A DNA stretch of 64,000 nucleotides from Micromonospora parastrephiae (lineage in GTDB: Bacteria > Actinomycetota > Actinomycetes > Mycobacteriales > Micromonosporaceae), in NCBI RefSeq assembly GCF_016802865.1, contig NZ_JAEVHM010000012.1:1-64000 (forward strand). Direction: 5' to 3'. The notes under the pieces are model-generated. The model was not told where the DNA came from. It worked only from the letters and a program-made list of their open reading frames with translations, and searched no databases. Every line of letters begins with the position of its first letter. Positions within the stretch are counted from its first letter, which is position 1. The position numbers and the translations under genes are program-made. This document shows positions 1-9,601 of the stretch, piece after piece.

Positions 1-1
1 C

Positions 2-283
2 CCCGACGCGGCGCGCGCAGCGCCGCCGCCGCGCCGGTCGCCCCCGGATCTGGGCGGTGGATGGCGGCCGATCACCATCGAGGTGGCGGCCGGCGACCTG
101 CCGCGCACGCAGGCGATCGTCGGTCGCTTCACCACGGACGCCCAGGCGTCCGCGAAGGGCACCTCGGCGTACGTCGTGATCCCGAACCCGCGGGGGCTCC
201 AGGTGGACGAACACCCCTTCACAAACGATCTGGTACGCGCGCTGCGCGACGCCGGGGTGCCACTCCGGTCGGTGGTCGCCTGA
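2..283 (+). CDS. C-terminal part of an unidentified protein (5' end outside window)
   Basis: The frame is open from the first bases of the window to the TGA at 281-283, giving 93 visible residues. After a proline/arginine-rich stretch (about residues 1-22) comes a compact segment starting WRPITIEV and ending in a DLVRALRDAGVPLRSVVA tail. It looks like a small folded domain with a C-terminal helix and strand. I do not recognise the family. Codon use is typical of the region, and a strong hairpin follows 19 bases after the stop, so this is very likely the real end of a gene. Nothing about function can be said without the missing N-terminus. Confidence 0.6.
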   Translation, partial: PDAARAAPPPRRSPPDLGGGWRPITIEVAAGDLPRTQAIVGRFTTDAQASAKGTSAYVVIPNPRGLQVDEHPFTNDLVRALRDAGVPLRSVVA

Positions 284-301
284 CCGACCCCTGCACGGCG
301 A

Positions 302-334
302 AGCGCCCGTCCCCGGTTTTCGGGGGCGGGCGCT
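302..334. terminator. Bidirectional hairpin terminator
   Basis: Fourteen-base-pair inverted repeat (302-315 with 321-334, one G-T pair) around a GTTTT loop. It lies between the convergent ends of the upstream partial gene and the DUF397 gene at 355. Confidence 0.8.
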
Positions 335-354
335 CCGCGCGTTCTGGCGGCCGG

Positions 355-546
355 TTACGACGGTCGCGCGACCTCGGCGACGAACGCCCGCCAGGCCACC
401 GGCCCGAAGACCAGCGCCGGGCCTTCGGGGTCCTTCGAGTCCCGCACGCCCACGATGCCGGGCAGGTTGTCCGCGACCTCGACACAGTCGCCGCCGCCGG
501 AGCCGCTGCGGGTGGACTTGCGCCACGTAGCGCCGGTCAGGTCCAT
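355..546 (-). CDS. DUF397 domain protein
   Basis: A 63-residue protein with the DUF397 pattern: N-terminal TWRKSTRSGSGGGDCVEVA, then VGVRDSKDPEGPALVF and a final W-x-x-F-V helix. DUF397 proteins are small acidic actinobacterial proteins almost always encoded directly after an Scr1-type XRE regulator; they are discussed as partners in an atypical toxin-antitoxin-like pair linked to development (known of the family). Here its ATG (544-546) overlaps the last codons of the regulator by 10 bases, so the two are translationally coupled. An upstream in-frame start exists, but it would extend the protein into the regulator without family support. Confidence 0.9.
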   Translation of the reverse strand: MDLTGATWRKSTRSGSGGGDCVEVADNLPGIVGVRDSKDPEGPALVFGPVAWRAFVAEVARPS

Positions 547-1337
547 GACGTCACCACTTCCTTCATCAGATCCAGTGACTGGCGGCGGGGTAGCGCCTCG
601 TTGCGAACCGTCTCCCACCGCGACGTCAGAGTATCCACATCGTCGTCTCGATCGATGACAACCCCGCCTAGCTGGTTCTCCATCTGCCCCACCCACTTGT
701 GGTCGGAAAGGCGTGCCAAGCTGAACGGCCCGGTCAGGCCGACGTGCATGCTGACCTCGTCCGGCAGCACATGGACACTGATGTTCGGCCGCTCCGCGAG
801 GGCGGTCAACTGCTTGATCTGCCCCGCCATGATGTCGCGGAAGTCCGCACCGGCGCGGCGGAGCACCGCCTCGGCGACGACCGCGATGAACTGCGGGGCG
901 TTCGCCTTCGTGAGGACCGCCTGCCGGTCGAGACGGTGGGCGAGCCGCTTCTCGACCTCGTCGTCGCTCAACGTGTCATCGCAGCGGATCACGGCGCGGC
1001 CGTAGCTCTCCGACTGGAGCAGGCCCGGAACGAGGGTCGGTTGAAAACACCTCAACTGGGTCGCGGTGCGCTCGGCGTCGAGCCACGGCAGGAACCACGA
1101 CGGGGCGCCGAGCTTGCCCACCATGCGCTCGAACAGCCCGCCGTTCTTGAACGCCCGGTCGGCGCCCTTGATGAAGTCCATCGTCAGCGCCCGCGTCTCG
1201 CTCTCCACGGCGCTGACGTGTGACGCGCTGAAGCCGGCGCCCCGGCCGAAAGCCTCCTGCGTCATGCCCGCGACCCCTCGGGCACGGCGGATCTCGCCCA
1301 CGATGAACGCGGCGAGCGGGTGTGGCAGGTCGGCCAT
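537..1337 (-). CDS. Scr1-type XRE regulator (HTH plus DUF5753)
   Basis: This 266-residue cytoplasmic DNA-binding protein starts at ATG 1335-1337 (MADLPHPL). An N-terminal helix-turn-helix (about residues 10-65: GEIRRARGVAGMTQEAFGRGAGFSASHVSAVE) is followed by a DUF5753 ligand/partner domain (about 85-260), recognisable from QPTLVPGLLQSESYGRAV, the VLTKANAPQF segment, ISVHVLP and a C-terminal LPRRQSLDLMKEV. This is the standard architecture of actinobacterial Scr1/BldB-associated regulators. The frame stays open upstream to 1586, but those residues are arginine/proline-rich and lack family similarity, so the shorter start is preferred. It is coupled to the DUF397 gene. Confidence 0.92.
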   Translation of the reverse strand: MADLPHPLAAFIVGEIRRARGVAGMTQEAFGRGAGFSASHVSAVESETRALTMDFIKGADRAFKNGGLFERMVGKLGAPSWFLPWLDAERTATQLRCFQPTLVPGLLQSESYGRAVIRCDDTLSDDEVEKRLAHRLDRQAVLTKANAPQFIAVVAEAVLRRAGADFRDIMAGQIKQLTALAERPNISVHVLPDEVSMHVGLTGPFSLARLSDHKWVGQMENQLGGVVIDRDDDVDTLTSRWETVRNEALPRRQSLDLMKEVVTSWT

Positions 1338-1578
1338 TTCAGTGCCCCCCAAACCAAAAGATCGACTACTCACGCCGCCACCCGGCGTGGAACGTCTTGC
1401 CAGCTCAGCCCGAACCGGCAAAGCACCTTCCGAGAGTAGTGGCCTCCACACCAGAGTGTCACCAGCGGCGCGGCCGGTGGAGGACCCGAGAACCGGCGGA
1501 CGCGTTCGTACCGGGGCCGCCCCGATGGGCGAGCACTCGCGGGGCGGCCCCTCCCAACGTCCAGCTCCGGGGAAGACC

Positions 1579-1872
1579 ATGCCCACAGATCAGCCAGCGC
1601 AGGTACGGTCCGGCGACCTGCTGCACCTCACCCGCACCGCAAGCCCGCAGTTCGTCCGCCCGATCACCGTTCGCGTGATCCGTGCCCTGACCGATCGACA
1701 CACGTACCACGGTTGGTTGTGGATCGACGCCTACCAACTCGGCCCGAACGGTGACGCGGTCGCGCGCCGCGAGCTGTACCTGATGCCCGCAGGTGCACAG
1801 TGGCTCACCTCACCGCCGAGCCGGCCCACCACCCGGCGCCCGGTCCGACGAGCCCCGGCGCGGGTCGGCTGA
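1579..1872 (+). CDS. Small conserved hypothetical protein, divergent from the XRE regulator
   Basis: A 97-residue protein whose ATG at 1579 follows a good ribosome-binding site (CCGGGGAAGACC). The core (residues 8-75) looks like a small beta-rich domain: SGDLLHLT, FVRPITVRVIRA, HGWLWIDAYQLGP, RRELYLMPAG. The last 20 residues are proline/arginine rich. I recognise no named family. Its position divergent from an Scr1/DUF397 pair, with 241 bases between, suggests shared regulation (inference). The stop TGA overlaps an ATG (TGATG at 1870-1874) that opens a second short frame which I do not consider real. Confidence 0.65.
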   Translation: MPTDQPAQVRSGDLLHLTRTASPQFVRPITVRVIRALTDRHTYHGWLWIDAYQLGPNGDAVARRELYLMPAGAQWLTSPPSRPTTRRPVRRAPARVG

Positions 1873-1919
1873 TGTCCCGCCGCTCGCCCGACCACCGACC
1901 TGCCCGTCCATACCGGCGT

Positions 1920-1955
1920 GAGGGCCTGTCCCGCCTCGCGGCAGAACAGGCCCTC
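1920..1955. terminator. Hairpin terminator
   Basis: Perfect 10-bp inverted repeat GAGGGCCTGT/ACAGGCCCTC (1920-1929 with 1946-1955), 16-base loop. It sits between the convergent small gene ending at 1872 and the GH92 gene ending at 2021, so it can serve both. Confidence 0.75.
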
Positions 1956-2020
1956 ACATCACCGGTTGGCGCTCAGGCGACGCCGACCAGTGGCCATCCG
2001 AGCAACACCCCTACCCAGGG

Positions 2021-5000
2021 TCAGGCCGTCGCCACACCGAAGAGGTGGATGACGCCACCCTGGGCGCCGGTCGGCAGCGTCAGGCTGGCCAGTTGCTTGC
2101 CCGGCTTCAGGTCGATCGGGGCGGTCGCGAAGACGTAGGTGGCCACCGGGTCGATCCCGCCACCCATCACATCGCGGTACGTGGTGTGCGCCGCTGTGAC
2201 GTTGCCGAAAGACGGCTGATCGAACCCGCCGCCCAACGTCCAGTCGCTGAAGCCGATCTCGGCCTGCTGCGTCGTGCCGTCGGTGTACGTCAGCGTCACC
2301 GTGCCGCTCGCGGCACCGAAGACGGCGCTGCCCAGCAGGCTCAACTTGGTGTCACCCTCGGCGGCCTGGACGTTCAGCACCTGGCCGCCACCGCCGACCA
2401 GGATGTTGTCCGCGTCGCCGGGAGCCACGTTGGGCCAGGTGAAGTTGAACCCGGCGATCGACACGTTGGCCCCGGGGGTCACCCCGACGGCTTCGAGGGC
2501 CTTGGCGGAGTAGCTCCACCCTCCGGTGTCGAAGTTGGCCTGCGGGTTGGTGTCGTCAGCCGAGATGCCGTTGTTGTTGAGGTTCCACAACACGCTGTTC
2601 CGGGCGGCGACCGTCACGGGAAGCGTCACGGTAGGCAATGTCGTACCGGACGAGGTGGCGGCGGTCACTGTCACGGTGTAGGCACCGGGCTTGAGGTCAG
2701 CCCCCGCCGCGACGGTGAGGGCCTTGCTGCCCGATCCGTCGCCGGTCAGCTTGAATTCACCGTCAGCCGGAGTGACGGTCAACCCGGTGGGCGCGCTGAC
2801 CTTCCACCGCACGGCGGTGGGAGCTTCGGTAAGCGCCTGGACCTTGTACGCCGCAACCGAGGCGCTGCCCGGCTCGACCTTCAGCGTCTGCGGGCTCGCT
2901 CCGGCCAGATACGGCTGCCGACCGTCGCCGTACGAGGGCGGCGCGTCGGAGGGAGCGCTGCCCCACGACTTGTTCGGCTTTCCACCGAGCACGAAGTCGA
3001 CAGTGCCGCCCTTGTTGACGAGGGTGTCGGGGACCCAGCTCCGGTTCGACTTCTTACCGTTCACCTTGACCGACTGGATGTACTTGTTCTTCGAGGAGGC
3101 GTCCGGGGCGTTGACCGTGATCGTGCGGCCGGGCCGGCCTCGATCACCGCGCGCGGGAAGAGCGGTGCGGAGAGCACCAGGTCGGCCCGGCTCGGGTTCT
3201 GCGGGTACATGCCCAGCGCGGAGAAGACGTACCACGACGACATGGTGCCGGCGTCGTCGTTGCCCGGGATGCCGCCAGGGGTGTTGCCCCAGAGCTGGTC
3301 CATTACCGCCCGGACCGTCTCCTGCGCCTTGTAGGGCACGCCGAAGTAGTTGTAGAGGTACGGCGCGTTCATGTCAGGTTCGTTGGTCGGGTCGTACCGG
3401 GTGAGGTCGCGGGCCGAGAAGTCGAAGGTGCCGTCGGTGGTACGGAAGAAGGCATCGAGCCGCTGCTCGGCGGCCTTGTTGCCACCCATGGCGCGGGCCA
3501 GACCAGCGACGTCCGAGTAGACCATCCAGGTGTAGCGGGCGCTGCTGCCCTCGACGAACCCGCTCTCGGTGGCCGGGGTGAAGGTGCGGTCCGCCCAGGT
3601 GCCGTCGGCCTTGCGGGAGCGCATGTAGCCACCCTGCGGTGTCGCGGTCACGTCGAAGACGTTGCTCCAGCTGCCCGACCGCTTGAGGAAGGTCCGCTCG
3701 TTCGCCCGGTCGCCAACCTGGCCGGCGAGCTCGGCGAGAGCGAAGTCGGCGACCCCGTCCTCCATCGTCTCGGCCGCGCCGCCCCAGCAGGAGCAGCCAT
3801 CGGCCGGTACGTAGCCCAGTTGCAGGTACTTGTCGAGCGCGGGACGCTGACCGACGCAGGCCACGTTGCAGCCGGCGCTGTCGGAGTCGTTCGCGTTCGG
3901 CACCGTCGCTGCGGTGATCAGCGAACGAAGAGCGCCCTTGACGTCGAAGTCCCGCCCGCCGAAGGCGTGGATGCCGGCGACCGCCGGGGCCGCCGGGTCA
4001 CCGGACATGACGCTCGTCTTGCCGTGCACCAGTAGCCAGCGGTCCCATTCGCCGCCGCGCTGGGTGGCGTAGTTGAACAGCGACTGCGCATAGTCGCTAC
4101 CCGCCTTCGGGTCGATCAGCGTCATCAGCTGCACCTGGGCGCGGTACTGGTCCCAGCCGGAGAAGGTGCCGTACTGCGCTTCCTGGCCCTTGGCCAGCCG
4201 CTGGGGCTTGCCGTCGGCGCCGAGGTAGCGGCCATCCACGTCATTCGTGAGGGTGGGCTCCAGCATGGAGTGGTACAGCGCGGTGTAGAAGGTGCTGAGC
4301 TGGTCGGCGGAGCCGCCACCGACTTTGATCTTGCTCAGATGCCGTTGCCAATCCGCCGTGGCCTCCGACCGGATTGCGTCGAAGGTCTTCTTCTGTGGGT
4401 TCTCCGCCCGCAGGTTGGCCTCGGCGTTGTCCAAGCTGACGTAGGAGATGGCGACCTTCACGCCGACCTTCGTGGTGCCCTCGGCGAAGGTGACGTAGGC
4501 GCCGGATCCCTTGCCCGGGACCGGACTGCCGGTGTCGACGCCCGTGCCGCCTGAGGCCGTCGAGGCGCCCGGCGTCAGGGCGTCGTCCCGCCACGTGCCG
4601 AACCGGGCGAAGGGCTGGTCGAAATGGGCGGTGAAGTGCAGCGTGTACAGGGCTTGGCGGTTGTTCGCGCTCTGCGGGCCGCAGAAGTTGCCTGCCGTTA
4701 CCGAACCGGTGACGGTCCGTGCGGCGGCGTCCACCTGCACGGTGGCGTCGGTGCTGCCGGTCTCCGAGTTCGAGGTGCGGAACAGCATGCTGGCGGGCTG
4801 GTTGGCCGGGAACCCGAAGCGGCCCGAGCCCGTGCGGGCGGTGGTGGTCAGCTCAGCCGACGCACCGCTGTCGAGGCCGACCCTGTAGTACCCGGCACGC
4901 GCCGTCTCGTTCTCATGGGAGAAGTCACTCGCGTACGTCGCGTCGGAGGTGTCGGCGCTCGGTGACGAGGCGACGTCACCGACGTACGGCATGATCGGGA

Positions 5001-5343
5001 TGTCGCCGGCGCCTCCGTTGCAGCCGACGCCGTTGAGGTGGGTGAGGCTGAAGCCACGGACCCGGGTCGCACGGTACTCGTAGCCACCGGGCGCGGGGGT
5101 CGAGACCTGGGCGCCCCTGGTGGTCTGCGGGCTCCAGGCCAGCATGCCGAAGGGACGCACCGCTCCGGGGTAGGTGTTGCCGAGGTTCGTTGAGCCGATC
5201 AGCGGGTTGACGTACGCGGCCGGGTCGGTGACCAGCCGCGGACCAGGGGCGGCCGAGGCGGGCGAGCCCGCGGTGACCGCCGCCAGCGCGGCAACAGCCG
5301 TCGTCACGACAGCGGCGAGAGTTCGGCGTCTCACGGTCTGCAC
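2021..5343 (-). CDS. Secreted GH92 alpha-mannosidase (frame interrupted once)
   Basis: GH92 enzymes are Ca-dependent exo-alpha-mannosidases acting on mannans and glycoprotein glycans. The GTG at 5341-5343 begins a Sec signal (RRRTLAAVVTT...PASAA). The mature protein starts with YVNPLIGSTNLGNTYPGA, then the N-terminal beta-sandwich, then the (alpha/alpha)6 catalytic domain with CSCWGGAAETMEDG and GIPGNDDAGTMSSWYVFSALGMYP (conserved acid residues of the family). A C-terminal extension carries an Ig-like module and a beta-sandwich ending IHLFGVATA. Near 3131 the frame breaks at FPRAVIEAGP; one extra base in the G run (C on the coding strand) restores GRTITVNAPDAS and a 1107-residue protein. Frames also open upstream (ATG 5436, GTG 5481), but a LacI-type operator lies there, so 5343 is preferred. 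Confidence 0.88.
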
Positions 5344-5459
5344 CGCACGAGCCGTTGGGTTTGGCACAGGACTTGCCCTTCGATTGACGACCGTGTGCGT
5401 GAAGCCCGACCGGAACACCGTCACGCGGTTTTCCATGGCGGGGCCGTCGCACTCGGTCG

Positions 5460-5473
5460 TGACAACGTTGTCT
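5460..5473. promoter_or_regulatory. LacI-family operator upstream of the GH92 gene
   Basis: Perfect 12-bp palindrome GACAACGTTGTC at 5461-5472 (context TGACAACGTTGTCT). Its central CG and flanking half-sites match the general form of actinobacterial LacI-family operators. It lies 117 bases before the chosen GTG of the GH92 gene. Confidence 0.65.
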
Positions 5474-5581
5474 CCATCCACGAAGGATGTTCGTCCCCCA
5501 TCGGAGACCTGTCAAGATCCCCGGCGCACCGTGCATCCGGCTGGCCCCTACGCGCGTGCCAGCCGGAGCACGGCGTCAGCG

Positions 5582-7642
5582 TCAGCCGGTCGCGCAGACG
5601 GTGCCGTTGAGGGTGAACGCGGTGGGCAGCACGTTCGGCCCGCTGTACGCGCCGACGAAGCCGGCGCTCACGCTGGCGCCGGCGGCTATCTGCCGGTTGT
5701 CGTCGGTCGGTGTGACCCGCACGGCCGCGCCGAGCTGCTCCCAGGTGGCGCTCCAACCGCTGCTCACCTGCTGCCAGCCGGTCGGCCAGGTCCAGGTGAG
5801 CGTCCACCCGGTGATCGGGCGTGTCCCGTTGTTGGTGATCTCGACGCCGCCGATGTAGCCGTTGCCCCAGTCGTTGGCGGTGGTGAAGCGGACGGTGCAC
5901 GAACTCGCGGCCGGGCCGCCGGTGGCGAAGGTGAGCGGCGGCGAGGCCCAGGACAACCGGCCGGCGGTGTCCCGGGCCAGCACGTTGACGGTGTACCTGC
6001 TGCCCGGCACGAGATTGTCGACCGTGAACGAGGTGGTGCTCGTCTCGCCCAACTGCTCGCTGACCGCGCCGTTCTGCCGGTACACCTCGTACTTGGCGAT
6101 AGGGCTGCCACCCGGGGTGGCCGCCGGCCAGGTGATCGTCGCGGCGCGGCCGGTGACGCCGCTCGCGGTCGGTTGGCCCGGCGCGGCCGGCCGGCCGGCG
6201 GTCGCGCCGACCGGGTGCAGCACGAGCGTCGTCAACGAGTACGGCGGCAGCGTCCGGCTGGTCGCCGAGCCGGACTGGCCGGTGGTGATGCCGGTGGCCC
6301 CGTTGGTGAGGGTGGACACGGTCGGCGCGACGGCCGACGGGGTGAACCCGGCGTAGTCGATGGCGACCGGGTGCGCGTTGTCCGGGTCCTTGTTCAGCAG
6401 CAGCACCGCCAGGTCGCCGTTGCCGCGGCGGACCGCGTGGGCGCTGACCAACGGCTCGTCGGTGCCGGCGCGGACGAACTGGTCGCCGGCCTTCGCGAAG
6501 AGCTTCATCATGCTCAGCCCGTGGTACGGCGCGAAGGGCGTGTTCAGCGGCGGCTCGCACACCGAGCCGTCCTCGGTGCAGGTGCCGCTGGAGAGCATCC
6601 CGAAGTCGCCGTAGTCGGTCTGGCCCGCCACCTGCGTCACGGTGCCGATGCCGTTGTGCACGTTCCACCAGTGGACGGTGAAGACGCCGCTCTCCAGCAG
6701 CCCGCTGTAGGCGTCGGCCAGGAAGAGCGCCGCCGGCTGGGTGTTGCGGCCGGCGTCGACGTTCAGCTCGGTGAAGCTGATGCCGATGCGGTCGGCGTTC
6801 GCGCCGGCGTACCGGGCGAGTTGCTGGCGCAGCAGGTAGGTGGCGTCGGGGATGTGGTTGACGCGGGCCAGCGACTCGGCGGCGGTGCCACCCGGGTACC
6901 AGTGCACGTCCACGAAGTCGATCTTCGGGCCGGCGATGGAGAGCACGGTCTGGTTCCACGGGCCCGGGTCACTGCCGGCGGTGATCCCGTCCGGCCAGTT
7001 GCCCGGCATCGTCAGCACCGCGCCGACCTTGATGCTCGGGTCGACCGCCTTCATCGCGTCGGCGTACTCGACTACCAGCCGCGCGTACTGTGAAGCGCTC
7101 TTGTCCGGGTGGTCGTCCGCCTCCCACGCCGAGCCGTAGTGGCCGTTGCCGTAGTTCTCGTTGCCGACGGTCCAGTACCGCGCGCCGTAGCCCTTCGTCA
7201 CGTTGGCGTACCGCACCCAGTCGGCGGCCTCGGCGGGCGTACCGGTGCCGTAGTTCGCAATGATCATCGGTTGGGCGCCGGCACGCCGGACGGCCGCCAT
7301 GAAGGTGTCGAAGTCGGTGTTCGGCGCGACGTACCCGCCGGGCGCGGTGTGGTCCTTCCAGTGGTAGATGTCGGCGTACGAGCCGCCGGGGTAGCGCATC
7401 ATCTGCACGCCGGCGTCGCGCAGCAGGTCCGACGTCTCGGCCGTGCCCAGGTTCTGGTCCCAGATGGCGTGGTTCACGCCCAACGCGGTGTCGGGCACGG
7501 TCGCCAGCCCCGCGTGGGCGTTGACGGTCACGGTGACCGGGTCGGGGGCCGCGCTGGCGGTCGGTGGGTTGATGCCGGAGAGCGCGGTCGCGGCGAGCAG
7601 CAGGCTCGTCAGGAGGGAGGCGCGCCTTCTCTGGATGTGCAT
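5582..7642 (-). CDS. Secreted clan GH-A glycosidase (arabinofuranosidase/cellulase-like) with FN3 and CBM2
   Basis: A 686-residue extracellular enzyme. Residues 1-32 are a signal peptide (RRRASLLTSLLLAATALSG...ASAA). The catalytic (beta/alpha)8-like part (about 40-470) contains MMRYPGGSYADIYHWKD, TVGNENYGNG (Asn-Glu acid/base pair typical of clan GH-A), VDVHWYPGG and ISFTELNVDAG (probable nucleophile Glu), the layout of GH51/GH44-like enzymes. A fibronectin type III domain follows (about 490-575), then a C-terminal CBM2 (about 582-686: VRFTTANDWGNGYIGG, WTLTWTWPTGWQQVSSGWSATW). It begins after a GGAAGGAA site. The gene is intact. The exact GH family and substrate (arabinoxylan or cellulose) cannot be fixed by eye. 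Confidence 0.82.
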   Translation of the reverse strand: MHIQRRRASLLTSLLLAATALSGINPPTASAAPDPVTVTVNAHAGLATVPDTALGVNHAIWDQNLGTAETSDLLRDAGVQMMRYPGGSYADIYHWKDHTAPGGYVAPNTDFDTFMAAVRRAGAQPMIIANYGTGTPAEAADWVRYANVTKGYGARYWTVGNENYGNGHYGSAWEADDHPDKSASQYARLVVEYADAMKAVDPSIKVGAVLTMPGNWPDGITAGSDPGPWNQTVLSIAGPKIDFVDVHWYPGGTAAESLARVNHIPDATYLLRQQLARYAGANADRIGISFTELNVDAGRNTQPAALFLADAYSGLLESGVFTVHWWNVHNGIGTVTQVAGQTDYGDFGMLSSGTCTEDGSVCEPPLNTPFAPYHGLSMMKLFAKAGDQFVRAGTDEPLVSAHAVRRGNGDLAVLLLNKDPDNAHPVAIDYAGFTPSAVAPTVSTLTNGATGITTGQSGSATSRTLPPYSLTTLVLHPVGATAGRPAAPGQPTASGVTGRAATITWPAATPGGSPIAKYEVYRQNGAVSEQLGETSTTSFTVDNLVPGSRYTVNVLARDTAGRLSWASPPLTFATGGPAASSCTVRFTTANDWGNGYIGGVEITNNGTRPITGWTLTWTWPTGWQQVSSGWSATWEQLGAAVRVTPTDDNRQIAAGASVSAGFVGAYSGPNVLPTAFTLNGTVCATG

Positions 7643-7949
7643 GGGCTGGGCTTCCTTCGCGGCAATGGGTGGACGGATGCCCCCGGCGGTCCATCGCTCG
7701 TGTCACCGTCCCCCGGAATCCGTACCGGATCCCGGCTGCCCATTGGACGGACGTCAGCCCCGCGCGCGGCAGGTCATCGACGCACAAGAATGTCATGGTC
7801 GGATCGAGGATCTCAAGGGGTGTTACACGTCTTCGTCCCTGCCCCGGCCACTACGGCCCTTGACGACTCTCCCCACCGAGAGGAAGGTCTGCGCCACCGG
7901 CGATCCGGCCACTCGAATGACGTCACACGTTACGCCTTGACGAACGGGA

Positions 7950-7963
7950 TGTTATCGCTCACA
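7950..7963. promoter_or_regulatory. LacI-type operator TGTTATCGCTCACA
   Basis: Near-palindrome (reverse complement TGTGAGCGATAACA), strikingly like classical LacI-family operators. It lies in the 553-bp divergent region 7643-8195 between the GH-A glycosidase and the CE1 esterase. It differs by one base from the site at 58005-58018. Nothing else gene-like was seen in this intergenic region. Confidence 0.72.
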
Positions 7964-8195
7964 GTCGATGGCGAGGCGACCAGCGTCTGGGGCTCACCGG
8001 GAGAGCCCGCGCTGGTCGACCTCGGGTTACGACGTCTCCCGGGCATACGGACGTCACATCGAACCTGTCAACATCTGCCGGCGACGCGCGGCGGACGTCG
8101 CGCGTCTCGGTGCCGTCCAGGCGCGCCGCCGTCGACCGCCTCCGCCGGACCAGCGTGCTGCCGCCGAGTCCCCGACTCACGACAAGGAAGCGCCG

Positions 8196-9527
8196 ATGAG
8201 ATCAAGGATCGCACTGCTGGCCGCCGCGCTGGCAACGGCCCTGGCGACGATGACGGCCGTGGTCACGGTCGCCACTCCGGCGTCGGCCGCGACGCTCACC
8301 CAGGTGACCAACTTCGGCAGCAACCCGACGAACCTTCAGATGCACCTGTACGTGCCGGACCGGGTCGCGGCCCGCCCGGCCCTGCTCCTCGCCCTGCACT
8401 ACTGCACCGGCAGTGGCCCGGCGGTGCACAGCGGCTTCGGACTCAGCTCCCTTGCCGACCGCTACGGCTACCTCGTGATCTACCCATCGGTGACCCGGAG
8501 CAGCAAGTGTTGGGACGTCTCCTCCCCACAGGCCCTGCGGCGCGACGGTGGCAGCGACCCCATCGGCCTCAAGTCCATGGTGGACTATGTCCGGAACCGC
8601 TACCCGGTCGACCCGAACCGGATCGCCGTGGGCGGGTTCTCCTCCGGCGCCATGATGACCAACGTCATGCTCGGTCTCTACCCGGACCTGTTCAACGCCG
8701 GCTTCAGCTCCTCCGGAGTCCCGTTCGGCTGCTTCGCCACCACCAACGGCTCGGAGTGGAACAGCGAATGCTCGGGCGGACGAATCGTCAAGACCCCGCA
8801 ACAGTGGGGTGACCTGGTACGCAACGCCTACCCCGGCTACACCGGCAAGCGCCCGCGGATCCAGATCTGGCACGGCACCACGGACACCACGCTGAGCTAT
8901 GTCAACTTCGGTGAGCAGATCAAGCAGTGGACCAACGTGCAGGGTGTGTCCCAGACACCCAGCTACACCGACTCACCGCAGGCCAGCGCCACCCGTACCC
9001 GCTACGGAGGTACCGACGGCACAGCGCCCGTCGAGGCGATCAGCTTCCAGGGCTACGGCCACTCCATCCCGTTCGACGCCGCCCAGGCCATCCGGTTCAT
9101 CGGCTTCGACACCGCCAGCCCCACCACTCCGCCACCTGGCGGCACGGCGGGACCGCTGCGCAACGTCGGCGCCGGCCGCTGCCTGGACGTCCCGTCCAGG
9201 TCCCAGACGAACGGCACCCAGCTGACGTTGTGGGACTGCAACGGCGGCACCAACCAGCAGTGGACGACGACCGCCGGCAAACAACTCCAGGTGTACGGCG
9301 CGAAGTGCCTGGACGCCGAGGGCGCCGGAACCACCCCGGGCACCCGGGTGATCATCTGGGACTGCACCGGCGGCCCCAACCAGCAGTGGAACGTCAACAC
9401 CGACGGCACGATCACCGGCGTGCAGTCCAGCCTGTGCCTCGCACCCAACGCCGCCGCAACCGCCAACGGCACCCAGGTGATCCTCTCCGGCTGCAACGGC
9501 ACGAACAGCCAGCGGTGGACCCCGTAG
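8196..9527 (+). CDS. Secreted CE1-type esterase (acetylxylan/feruloyl) with C-terminal CBM13
   Basis: This 443-residue protein probably removes acetyl or feruloyl groups from xylan outside the cell. The ATG at 8196 follows AAGGAAG. A signal peptide spans about residues 1-32 (ends ASAA). The alpha/beta-hydrolase of the PHB-depolymerase/CE1 type (35-300) shows LLLALHYCTGSG (oxyanion region), GGFSSGAMMTNVML (nucleophile Ser149 in GxSxG), IWHGTTDTTLSY (Asp region) and GYGHSIPF (His). After a short Thr-Pro linker comes a ricin-B-like CBM13 (about 312-443) with three repeats: CLDVPSRSQTNGTQLTLWDC, CLDAEGAGTTPGTRVIIWDC, LCLAPNAAATANGTQVILSGC. A LacI-type operator lies 233 bases upstream. Confidence 0.93.
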   Translation: MRSRIALLAAALATALATMTAVVTVATPASAATLTQVTNFGSNPTNLQMHLYVPDRVAARPALLLALHYCTGSGPAVHSGFGLSSLADRYGYLVIYPSVTRSSKCWDVSSPQALRRDGGSDPIGLKSMVDYVRNRYPVDPNRIAVGGFSSGAMMTNVMLGLYPDLFNAGFSSSGVPFGCFATTNGSEWNSECSGGRIVKTPQQWGDLVRNAYPGYTGKRPRIQIWHGTTDTTLSYVNFGEQIKQWTNVQGVSQTPSYTDSPQASATRTRYGGTDGTAPVEAISFQGYGHSIPFDAAQAIRFIGFDTASPTTPPPGGTAGPLRNVGAGRCLDVPSRSQTNGTQLTLWDCNGGTNQQWTTTAGKQLQVYGAKCLDAEGAGTTPGTRVIIWDCTGGPNQQWNVNTDGTITGVQSSLCLAPNAAATANGTQVILSGCNGTNSQRWTP

Positions 9528-9567
9528 CTGATTCCGCTGCCGCGTCCGCGTACCCATCTTCTGGCTT

Positions 9568-9601
9568 GTGGCCCGGTTCGGAGATTCCCGAGCCGGGCCA
9601 C
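9568..9601. terminator. Hairpin terminator after the CE1 esterase
   Basis: Fourteen-bp stem (9568-9581 with 9588-9601, one G-T pair) and a six-base loop, 40 bases after the esterase stop. Confidence 0.82.

Noticed and set aside
1872-2138. Short plus-strand frame whose ATG overlaps the stop of the small protein gene
   Set aside because: It contains a terminator hairpin and runs into the 3' end of the GH92 gene on the other strand; no family similarity.
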